This document shows positions 1 through 6,535 of a stretch of DNA of 10,006 nucleotides, piece by piece (position 1 is the first letter of the stretch; each line of letters starts with the position of its first letter). The stretch comes from Lachnospiraceae bacterium UBA1721 (lineage in GTDB: Bacteria; Bacillota; Clostridia; Lachnospirales; Lachnospiraceae): NCBI GenBank assembly GCA_002317155.1, contig DCIR01000050.1, forward strand, positions 1 through 10,006. The letters run 5' to 3'. The translations under genes were made by a program, and so were the position numbers. The notes beneath the pieces were generated by a model. It saw only the letters and a list, made by a program, of their open reading frames with translations. It did not search any database and was not told where the DNA came from.

Positions 1-186
1 ACCAAAGCCTACACCAAATCACCGGCCAAAGAAATCTCAGTTTTCGATTATACACAGATTATCTTTGCAGCTCTCCTGGGATTCTTTTTCTTTTCGGAGA
101 TTCCCGATTATCTAAGCATAATCGGATATGCAATCATTATCGGTATTGCAATATTTAAATGGCAATATAATTTGCGGAAAAAATAA
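1..186 (+). CDS. EamA/DMT-family membrane transporter, C-terminal fragment
   Basis: Frame 1 is open from the first base of the window to a TAA at 184-186, giving the last 61 residues of a protein that starts upstream. The fragment shows two hydrophobic stretches: one around IIFAALLGFFFF followed by SEIP, then one around IIGYAIIIGIAIF, ending in a short basic tail (KWQYNLRKK). The order 'helix - G-F-x-F-F-x-E - short loop - I-G-x-x-I-I-I-G' is what the last two helices of EamA-domain (drug/metabolite transporter superfamily) proteins look like, so an inner-membrane exporter or permease is likely. The substrate cannot be told from this piece. It is the only plus-strand gene in the window and converges on the U32 gene with two bases between stop codons. 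Confidence 0.75.
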   Translation, partial: TKAYTKSPAKEISVFDYTQIIFAALLGFFFFSEIPDYLSIIGYAIIIGIAIFKWQYNLRKK

Positions 187-188
187 AT

Positions 189-1250
189 CTACATTGGATT
201 GCTATACCTTTGTGTATAACAATTTTTTTTGCATCCATTTGGAAATAACTCGCTAAATATGCGTTTCACATATTCATCCTCAGACTTACTGTCTTCGAGT
301 ATATCCAGCGCTATTCGCATACACTTGATATCATTTATCGTTGCCTCGGAATTATTACCTCTGCTTACTATTTTTAAGTGAGTTACACCTGCGGAGCGCA
401 TTTTCCAAAGAAGGCATACCGCACATCCGGTCTCTCCCAGTACATACTCATTTTCGCAATCAACTAATTCATCGCTTATAACTTCATCGGTATTTATATC
501 TTTACCAGCACATACCTTTCCACCAGTACATTCATCCACTTCAAACCGTTCACTATCGTCAGCGCAATCATCCCCCTCAAGCGCAATATTTACATCTGTC
601 TTACCCGTTAACCTGTAGGGCAACTTACAAATATGACACAATTCATCACAATGAAGAGAACAGCAATAAGCCCCCGTAAAATGGCACTTTTCATTTAACG
701 CAAACGCTTCATGTTCTAAGTTCAGTCCCCGTCTTTTTTCTGCATCATTCAGAGAACTCATCTCTTCTATACAGGTCTGTCTCGGGAAAATAAGTCGTCT
801 GACATTTTTACCGGCAACATGTCTAATCACTCCTTCATTCATTTCACCAAGTTCTCCGCTGACAGTTAGCCTTATGCCATCCAGCGCATCGAGCTTAGCC
901 AAAAGTTTCGGCTCTGCAACGATAAAATCCTTATATCCGAGAGCCATACATTGCTTAACTGTTTCTGCAATAAACTCTCGTTGCTCTTCTTCATAAAACA
1001 ATCCGTTGAAAGCAATACTAACAGGTACCTTAGCTTTCTCGATCATTCTACGTAAAATCAATAGCTCGCTTTCTGAACCGATCTGAACGTTGTAATATAA
1101 TACCTCGCGCCTGTTGGCAGGATATTGTCTGCCGAACTTCTGCATATATTCAGCCGGAACATATCCGCAAAACAATTCATCTGCGCCTGCTTCAACATAA
1201 TCAAAATAATCATCAACACATCCGATTCCGGCTACTATTTTCATACTCAT
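189..1250 (-). CDS. U32 'peptidase'-family protein, UbiU-like Fe-S candidate
   Basis: A 353-residue protein of the U32 family. The N-terminal half resembles a U32 TIM-type barrel (G-A-D-E-L-F-C-G-Y at 22-30, then strand/helix alternation to about 155). The family's central signature is at 182-212: E-A-F, C189-x6-C196, then C208-K-L-P-Y, which matches 'EAF-x3-LC-x6-C ... CRLPY' of U32 proteins. G-C-A-V-C (275-279) followed by K-M-R-S-A-G-V and L-K-I-V-S-R-G corresponds to the family's 'CALY..AGV..LKIEGR'. U32 members such as UbiU, RlhA and TrhP carry such cysteines; UbiU holds a 4Fe-4S cluster, and the family acts in oxygen-independent hydroxylation, so true protease activity is doubtful. An acidic insertion (about 217-270) carries four extra Cys. 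The start is set by an ATGA overlap with the preceding gene, implying translational coupling; a Met at codon 3 is an alternative. Confidence 0.8.
   Translation of the reverse strand: MSMKIVAGIGCVDDYFDYVEAGADELFCGYVPAEYMQKFGRQYPANRREVLYYNVQIGSESELLILRRMIEKAKVPVSIAFNGLFYEEEQREFIAETVKQCMALGYKDFIVAEPKLLAKLDALDGIRLTVSGELGEMNEGVIRHVAGKNVRRLIFPRQTCIEEMSSLNDAEKRRGLNLEHEAFALNEKCHFTGAYCCSLHCDELCHICKLPYRLTGKTDVNIALEGDDCADDSERFEVDECTGGKVCAGKDINTDEVISDELVDCENEYVLGETGCAVCLLWKMRSAGVTHLKIVSRGNNSEATINDIKCMRIALDILEDSKSEDEYVKRIFSELFPNGCKKNCYTQRYSNPM
198..230 (+). terminator. Intrinsic terminator of the transporter gene, inside the U32 coding sequence
   Basis: On the plus strand, ATTGCTATAC (198-207) can pair with GTATAACAAT (214-223) across a 6-base loop: ten positions with one C/A mismatch. 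A run of eight T (223-230) begins at the last base of the stem. It starts 12 bases after the transporter stop codon, the normal place for a Rho-independent terminator. The whole structure lies within the last codons of the minus-strand U32 gene. On the minus strand the mismatch becomes a G-U pair, but no T-run directly follows the stem, so minus-strand termination there is less clear. Confidence 0.7.
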
Positions 1251-2488
1251 AGATTGATCACCACCCTTCTATGATTATGACTGTCTATACCATTCACACT
1301 GACTCCGAACAGGCTGTTATATTTTCCAATCATATTCAGGCGATTTGGATATAAAAATACTTTTTTCTCACATTCGTGTCCACAGACAAATACTCTCTCC
1401 TGATTGCCTCTTTCATCATTTTTAACTGCAGCATACAACGGGCAAAATGTTCCAGTGTTTGTCTGATAATATGGATAATACACCACACCTGTCTCCATAG
1501 GTTTAACATCTGCAACATATTTCATTCTCGGGTCACGTCTGTATTTATTGAGAAGTATACCCTCAATCACCTTAACATTGCCGTGCTTATTAATAGCATA
1601 ATCCATCATGCCTAAATCATTTACGCACAGCTCAAAACAGTCTGTCATCTCACCATATTTTGCAACAATAAAATCTAATAATTTATCTATATATTCACAT
1701 ACATATGCGTATTTTGTCGCAGATACAGGCGGAATAGCAAGTGTGACATTTGTTCCCTCTTCGTAAGCTTTATCAATAATCTTAAACACCGTATCCACGT
1801 CAATCATTAGATTAGTGCAATACTGATTTCCAATATATATTCTCCTGATTTTAACATTAGAAAGCGGATGTTTTTCCAGGTAATTATCCTTAAAAACAGA
1901 CATAATAAACTCGTCAATATGCATATTCAAATACATATCGACGAGTTTCCTGTTTTCCAGACTGTAACACATCTCACATTCATTATCTGCTGCCATTTCA
2001 GACATCACTCCGAGGGCCGCACTGTCCGCCATAATATTTACAGCAAACTCTTTAATCTGCTCTTCATACCCGCTCGCAAATACAGCATCGGCATCGGCAG
2101 GATAATCAGTCATCTGCGCCGACATCTCTGCATCGTCAAGATTTAATTTACAGTCTATATAATTTATATATTGTTTGGTCAGCATCGATGATAAAGAAAT
2201 AAATTCTTTGTCATCAACACCAACCTCATACACATCATAAAAATCCGTATTTTCTTTTATGGATACACTATTATTGGTACCGATAAAATCAATTTTAAGC
2301 CCACGATACTGCTTGGTAGACCAGTCAAAGAAATACATACCTATTTTCAAAATATCACCATGTATTTCTTCATAGCCGGAAGGCAATCTAAAAGTAAACC
2401 CGTTGCTCATAAGTTCAAGCACATTAACATCAACTGTCATTCCGTCCTTGCTATGTACTTTTCCATACAGAATCGCATAAGGAATCAT
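1247..2488 (-). CDS. UbiV-like U32-related protein with possible PilZ-like N-terminal domain
   Basis: 413 residues with no clear whole-length match that I recognise. The back half (about 212-390) looks like a divergent U32 barrel: R-I-Y-I-G-N-Q-Y-C (216-224), V-T-L-A-I-P-P (248-254), C-V-N-D-L-G-M (288-294) and L-L-N-K-Y-R-R-D-P-R (312-321). This resembles the 'P-P ... V-N-D-x-G ... L-x-R/K-x-x-R-x-P-R' pattern of UbiV-like proteins. Cysteines C224, C349, C369 and C373 form C...C-x19-C-x3-C, similar in layout to the UbiV cluster set (C...C-x12-C-x3-C). The front (about 1-115) could be a PilZ-like barrel (L-E-L-M-S-N-G-F then a later G-L-K-I-D-F-I strand), but I see no RxxxR, so c-di-GMP binding is uncertain. 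Residues 116-210 are acidic and helical-looking. No signal peptide or membrane segment, so cytosolic. It starts five bases after the lipoprotein stop with only a weak AGGT ribosome site, and overlaps the next gene by four bases. Confidence 0.6.
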   Translation of the reverse strand: MIPYAILYGKVHSKDGMTVDVNVLELMSNGFTFRLPSGYEEIHGDILKIGMYFFDWSTKQYRGLKIDFIGTNNSVSIKENTDFYDVYEVGVDDKEFISLSSMLTKQYINYIDCKLNLDDAEMSAQMTDYPADADAVFASGYEEQIKEFAVNIMADSAALGVMSEMAADNECEMCYSLENRKLVDMYLNMHIDEFIMSVFKDNYLEKHPLSNVKIRRIYIGNQYCTNLMIDVDTVFKIIDKAYEEGTNVTLAIPPVSATKYAYVCEYIDKLLDFIVAKYGEMTDCFELCVNDLGMMDYAINKHGNVKVIEGILLNKYRRDPRMKYVADVKPMETGVVYYPYYQTNTGTFCPLYAAVKNDERGNQERVFVCGHECEKKVFLYPNRLNMIGKYNSLFGVSVNGIDSHNHRRVVINL

Positions 2489-2493
2489 CTTAA

Positions 2494-4566
2494 TTACCTA
2501 AACAAATAATAGGTACCATCTAAGCATATATGCATTCTGGCCTTGTCATCTTCAGTACCGTATATTTTGCCTTCCACATATCCTTCTTCAATCTCGTAGC
2601 CGCTGCTGATATATATATACACCTTACTCAAATCAGAATAGTAACTATCATCATACCAGGTGAAGAAAACATCTTCATCTATAAGCCCATATATATATCC
2701 CGTATAGTCATCAAAAAAGTCTATCTCAACAGCTTTATTAGCAGGTACCTCACATACTTCCCCATCACAGACATAAAGATATGCATACCAACAATCACAT
2801 AATACGTCTTCGTCCATGGTTGCTTCTATCAGATTTTCATACTCGATCAACATATATTGATCTGTGATTTCACCACATTCACAGTTAATTAATTCGATAG
2901 AGTCATCATCGCAAACCATCATCCATTCATTGTATCCAAAAAAGCAGTTGCTAAATGAAACTTCCTTCATATACCAGTCTATGTCATTTATGAATACGCC
3001 TTTATCCGATCCGTCAAAGCAGCATCCATCAAAATACCAGGTTCCCTCAGTATAATCCAGATTCATTCCGAAACCTTCTCCGCCACTGAATTCGGAATCA
3101 TATACATACCAGGTTCCTTCACAACAAAACGGAGCAAACGCAGTTCCGGTCGCAACATACATTTTTACGCAATTAATATCTCCACCATTGCAATAATAAA
3201 ATGAAACGAAGCTGTTACTATCATCATATGTCGGATATGATGCGAACTCCAAATTATAGAGGCTCAAGTTATTACATTCAAAAAACTCAATGTTATCACT
3301 AACTCCACTGCTTGATGCGGTTTTGATTATTACATGATCCTCTGTAAGTGGACTTTCCCCTCTGATGGTCAGATTTTCACAATCTAAAAACTCAACACTA
3401 TAATTTCCGTACCCATAACCGGCCCAGACGTCCACATTATCATGCGTCTCACTCCATCTGTCAGTATTACGTACAGAATCAAAATACTCAGTAATATTAT
3501 ATTCTCCGGGAGCCATTATAATAGTTCTATTGCTTCCGATACTATCAAAAAATCCATCCAAATCTGTTACATAGTACTCTTCATAATTCGAACCGCTTCC
3601 ACCTGCACCTGCGCCTGATCCTCCCGGATTTTGGACAGCTACACCTGTTTGAGCCTCTGCGAAGTCGCAATCTGTAAAGCTATAGCCTTCATCACCTTCC
3701 AGTGTTCCGTAATTCAAGTCAGCCGACTCAGTTTCACCAAATATACATGAATCGAACACTATGTTGTTATTTGCTGATTCGTTAATAAATCCTTTATCAA
3801 TGCCATTATCAATAAATTGACTGTCAGCAATATTTACTTCACTCGAAGTCACCTTAAAAAGATTACCTTCACATCCACTTATCTTACACTGATTAATGGT
3901 AAGTGTACTGCACTTTGTCGCAGATACTGCCCCGGTCTTACAACCATAAATTTCCGAATCAATCAGACTAAATTCAGTGACATTGTTAATAGCAATTCCA
4001 TAACCATCAGCATCATAAACATATACATCAGAAACAGCTACTTTATCACAATCCTTGAATGAAAGAACATCTCCATTTGCTTTATCCTTAGGACGAGAAT
4101 GATAAATATTAATATTTTTAATAACAATATTTTCACAATTCTCGAACTTAAGAACACTGGCAAACGCAGAGCTGTTGCTCAGATATACATCGTCGTTCTT
4201 CTTACCTTCTATCGTAAGATTTTTAGCATTAACTATTATAAGCTGATATCCGTCCTCAACCACTTCGATCTTTACATTCTTATGGCTCTTATTAAACTCG
4301 TTACCATCAGTACCGTACAGGTCCTTCAGTTCTTTCGCGAATTCATAATCGCCTTCTTTTAATGTAATTTCAGCATTTGATTCTATAGCTTCTATCAGTT
4401 TATTAACGCTTTTAACGGTCACTTCTTCAGTTCTGTTACCACCTGAAGTCACCACATCTACCAAATCTCCCACAGATGCTGTGCAGCCTGTATTTGTAAA
4501 AAGCATACCTACTGCCATAACAACCGCTGATAGAATTTTCGCTTTCTTTGCAATGCTCTTTCTCAT
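2494..4566 (-). CDS. Predicted lipoprotein with two tandem right-handed beta-helix domains
   Basis: 690 residues. The N-terminus is a lipoprotein-type signal: basic MRKSIAKKAK, a hydrophobic core (11-23), then N-T-G-C with the acceptor Cys at 28; Asn at -3 is atypical. Two beta-helix halves follow (about 47-311 and 329-570), joined by a Gly/Ser linker (312-327). They begin alike (T-V-K-S-V-N-K-L-I-E-A-I then L-K-E-G-D-Y; V-T-D-L-D-G-F-F-D-S-I then M-A-P-G-E-Y) and share L-T-I-E-G / L-T-I-R-G rungs, so they look like an internal duplication. Coils are about 23 residues with recurring F-x-x-C-x-N. A beta-rich tail (about 600-690) ends the protein. This fold is known from pectate lyases and surface adhesins; I see no basis for choosing an enzyme activity. 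The ribosome site AGGGG lies just before the ATG. It is first of three closely packed genes with the two U32-related proteins, downstream of a terminator, so it probably begins its own transcript. Confidence 0.75.
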   Translation of the reverse strand: MRKSIAKKAKILSAVVMAVGMLFTNTGCTASVGDLVDVVTSGGNRTEEVTVKSVNKLIEAIESNAEITLKEGDYEFAKELKDLYGTDGNEFNKSHKNVKIEVVEDGYQLIIVNAKNLTIEGKKNDDVYLSNSSAFASVLKFENCENIVIKNINIYHSRPKDKANGDVLSFKDCDKVAVSDVYVYDADGYGIAINNVTEFSLIDSEIYGCKTGAVSATKCSTLTINQCKISGCEGNLFKVTSSEVNIADSQFIDNGIDKGFINESANNNIVFDSCIFGETESADLNYGTLEGDEGYSFTDCDFAEAQTGVAVQNPGGSGAGAGGSGSNYEEYYVTDLDGFFDSIGSNRTIIMAPGEYNITEYFDSVRNTDRWSETHDNVDVWAGYGYGNYSVEFLDCENLTIRGESPLTEDHVIIKTASSSGVSDNIEFFECNNLSLYNLEFASYPTYDDSNSFVSFYYCNGGDINCVKMYVATGTAFAPFCCEGTWYVYDSEFSGGEGFGMNLDYTEGTWYFDGCCFDGSDKGVFINDIDWYMKEVSFSNCFFGYNEWMMVCDDDSIELINCECGEITDQYMLIEYENLIEATMDEDVLCDCWYAYLYVCDGEVCEVPANKAVEIDFFDDYTGYIYGLIDEDVFFTWYDDSYYSDLSKVYIYISSGYEIEEGYVEGKIYGTEDDKARMHICLDGTYYLFR

Positions 4567-4600
4567 TTTCCCCTCATGCTTACATCTAAATTCATTCTTT

Positions 4601-4641
4601 TAAAAAGTGGTCTATGCAAGCACCTACTTGCATAAACCACT
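4601..4641 (-). terminator. Intrinsic terminator ending the four-gene dehydratase set
   Basis: On the minus strand AGTGGTTTATGCAAG (from 4641 to 4627) pairs with CTTGCATAGACCACT (4620 to 4606) over a 6-base loop, a 15-bp stem with one U-G pair. It is followed by TTTTA, so the stem's last T plus four make a five-T run. It starts six bases after the stop codon of the large-subunit gene and leaves only about 35 bases before the next gene's ATG. Confidence 0.9.
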
Positions 4642-4647
4642 ATTCAC

Positions 4648-5889
4648 TTACGCTTCAGTTATAACACCTGCTATTGCAGTTGCTGCTGCAGTCGCAGGAG
4701 ACGCAAGATAAATCTTAACCTTACTGGTACCCATACGACCTAAGAAATTTCTGTTATTGGTAGCTACAACCACCTCATCATCGGAAAGGATTCCACCTCC
4801 GCGTCCGCAGCATAATCCGCAACCGGGAGTAGTAATAATTGCACCTGCATCTGACAAAATCTCAAGAGTACCGTCAGCCAGAGCTTCTCTGTAAATCTTG
4901 CGGCTGGCCGGAGTAACAATCATCTTAAGATATGGAGCTATATGCTTTCCCTTAAGAATAGCTGCTGCGGTCTGAAGGTCTTCAAGTCTTCCGTTGGTGC
5001 AAGATCCGAGGAATACCTGATCTACCTTTGTTCCTGCCACTTCACTCACAGGCTTAATATTATCTACAAGGCTGGGGCAAGCCATTACAGGAACAAGCTC
5101 CTCAGCATTGTAATGAAGTTCTCTCGAATATACTGCATCCGCATCAGCTCTAAGCGCCTTGATAGAATCATCATAAGGAATATTGCAGTATTCACAAGTC
5201 TTCTCGTCAGGTGCAAATACGCCGCACTTTGCTCCGGCTTCAACAGCCATGTTGGACATTGTCATACGGCTCGCAACACTCATTGCATCGATAGTACTTC
5301 CGCTGAATTCAAGTGACTGATATGTAGCACCTGATGCTGTCAAATCACCGATAATTCTAAGAATTACATCCTTGGATGTAACATTTGATGGAAGCACACC
5401 ATCTACCACTACCTTGATAGACTCGGGAACCTTCATCCAAAGCTGACCGGTACCAAGAATACCTGCCATCTCTGTATATCCGATACCTGTAGAAAAAGCT
5501 CCTACACAACCATAAGTTACGGTATGGCTGTCAGTACCGAACGCAATATCTCCGGGCTTAACATATCCTGCCTCTGTCATAAGCTGATGACAAATTCCGT
5601 CTGTTCTGTGAACATTCTTAAGTCCGTACTTTTCAGCAAAAGCATCTCCCTCACGGAAATGTCTAGAATCGTCAGTCTGTGTTGCGGGAAGGAAATGGTC
5701 ATAAATAAGTACAACCTTATCGGGATCCCACACCTTAGTAAATCCCATCTCCTCAAACTTCTGTACTGCGAAAGGAACCATGATATCATCAATCATGCAC
5801 CAGTCTACATCTGCAGTTACAATATCTCCGGGCTTAACCTCATGGCCAACCTTATTTCCTATTATCTTCTCAATTAATGTATGTGCCAT
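4648..5889 (-). CDS. Aconitase-superfamily dehydratase, large subunit (LeuC/HacA/DmdA type), pair 1
   Basis: 413 residues, the usual length of the short LeuC/homoaconitase type. Expected landmarks are present: D64-H65, H101-Q102, D-S-H-T (120-123), G-S-C-T-N-G-R (295-301) with cluster Cys297, P-A-S-R (327-330), and C357-x2-C360 for the other two ligands of the 4Fe-4S cluster; a further Cys361 directly follows. The enzyme would dehydrate and rehydrate a 2-hydroxy di- or tricarboxylate, shifting the hydroxyl group, in the cytosol with the small subunit encoded just upstream (6-base gap). Its GGAGG ribosome site (5901-5905) sits inside the end of that gene. The substrate could be 3-isopropylmalate, homocitrate/homoaconitate, 2,3-dimethylmalate or a citramalate-type acid; sequence alone does not decide it, and no leuA or leuB is seen here. 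Confidence 0.88.
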   Translation of the reverse strand: MAHTLIEKIIGNKVGHEVKPGDIVTADVDWCMIDDIMVPFAVQKFEEMGFTKVWDPDKVVLIYDHFLPATQTDDSRHFREGDAFAEKYGLKNVHRTDGICHQLMTEAGYVKPGDIAFGTDSHTVTYGCVGAFSTGIGYTEMAGILGTGQLWMKVPESIKVVVDGVLPSNVTSKDVILRIIGDLTASGATYQSLEFSGSTIDAMSVASRMTMSNMAVEAGAKCGVFAPDEKTCEYCNIPYDDSIKALRADADAVYSRELHYNAEELVPVMACPSLVDNIKPVSEVAGTKVDQVFLGSCTNGRLEDLQTAAAILKGKHIAPYLKMIVTPASRKIYREALADGTLEILSDAGAIITTPGCGLCCGRGGGILSDDEVVVATNNRNFLGRMGTSKVKIYLASPATAAATAIAGVITEA

Positions 5890-5895
5890 CTTCGA

Positions 5896-6393
5896 TTAAA
5901 CCTCCAATCCGTTGCGCTTACGCATAGCTTTAACAAGTCCACCGGCATTAAGAATCTCCAAAAGATTGTCAGGAAGAGATGCTATCTCATACTCTTTTCC
6001 GTTATACTCAATCTTCTTGCCGGGAGTAACAGTCGCACTGTCACCTTCTGTTACAACATCATAAAGGTCTGCATTCTCAATGAGAAGAAGTCCGTTATTA
6101 ATAGCATTTCTGAAGAAAATACGTGCATAAGACTTGGCTACCACACAAGATATTCCCAGTGCCTTAACTACTTCAGGTGCCTGCTCTCTTGAAGATCCGC
6201 ATCCAAAGTTTTTACCTGCCACAATCATATCTCCGGGTTTGATAAGTCCGGCAAGCTCAGGACGAAGAGGCGAAAAAGCATAAGGCTTCATATCCTCTAC
6301 AGTCTTGAGTGCAAGATACTCAGTAGGAAGAATAATATCTGTATCGATGTCATCGCCAAGAACCCAAATCTTGGCAGTAAATGATTGACTCAT
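5896..6393 (-). CDS. Aconitase-superfamily dehydratase, small subunit (LeuD type), pair 1
   Basis: 165 residues, the normal length for a stand-alone swivelling-domain subunit. It carries D-D-I-D-T-D near the N-terminus, followed by the substrate loop Y-L-A-L (26-29), then G-C-G-S-S-R-E-Q-A-P (64-73) and S-Y-A-R-I-F-F-R-N-A-I-N (88-99). Ser/Arg in SSRE and the loop build part of the active site once docked on the large subunit. Bacterial LeuD normally reads SREHAP; here His is Gln, as I recall for archaeal homoaconitase small subunits. Loop YLAL is neither the YLRT remembered for archaeal homoaconitase nor the YLVY of its isopropylmalate isomerase. The start is backed by AAGGAG seven bases upstream. 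The order small-then-large is the reverse of the classical leuC-leuD order. Confidence 0.87.
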   Translation of the reverse strand: MSQSFTAKIWVLGDDIDTDIILPTEYLALKTVEDMKPYAFSPLRPELAGLIKPGDMIVAGKNFGCGSSREQAPEVVKALGISCVVAKSYARIFFRNAINNGLLLIENADLYDVVTEGDSATVTPGKKIEYNGKEYEIASLPDNLLEILNAGGLVKAMRKRNGLEV

Positions 6394-6417
6394 TTGTCCT
6401 CTCCTTTATATTGACAA

Positions 6418-6448
6418 GAATCAGCCGGAGATATTTACCGGCTGATTC
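6418..6448. promoter_or_regulatory. Perfect 11-bp hairpin between the two dehydratase pairs
   Basis: GAATCAGCCGG (6418-6428) and CCGGCTGATTC (6438-6448) are exact reverse complements around a 9-base AT-rich loop. On the minus strand the hairpin ends about 11 bases before the AAGGAG ribosome site of the pair 1 small subunit, and no proper T-run follows (TTGTCAAT), so it is better read as a leader or intercistronic element than as a terminator. On the plus strand it is followed by ATATTTTTC, but no plus-strand gene needs ending there. A role in mRNA processing, stability or attenuation is possible. Confidence 0.55.
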
Positions 6449-6469
6449 ATATTTTTCACATTTTTTCAA

Positions 6470-6483
6470 AATTCTATAGAATT
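6470..6483. repeat. 14-base perfect palindrome AATTCTATAGAATT
   Basis: The sequence equals its own reverse complement over 14 bases, in the 142-base gap between the two dehydratase pairs, about 90 bases before the pair 1 start. It contains a TATAGAAT box that might serve as a -10 element, but no fitting -35 element is visible. It could be an operator for a dimeric regulator or a chance AT-rich palindrome. Confidence 0.35.
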
Positions 6484-6535
6484 GCAGGGTACAATGCTCT
6501 GACGCAGTATAAATTATCCACGATTACAGTATGAA

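Noticed and set aside
223..230. Run of eight A on the minus strand in the U32 gene as a programmed frameshift site
   Set aside because: It lies within the last 16 or so codons and is better explained as the T-run of the opposite-strand terminator; there is no stimulatory structure or long alternative frame.
4567..4605. Promoter for the lipoprotein gene in the short gap after the terminator
   Set aside because: One is expected, but I could not find a -10/-35 pair with acceptable spacing, so none is annotated.
4942..5877. Plus-strand open frames opposite the pair 1 large subunit
   Set aside because: They mirror a strongly conserved coding sequence and show no protein-like features of their own.
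6418..6448. Hairpin as a terminator of the pair 2 genes
   Set aside because: On the minus strand the stem is followed by TTGTCAAT rather than a T-run, and the hairpin is about 90 bases past the stop codon; termination there is not supported.
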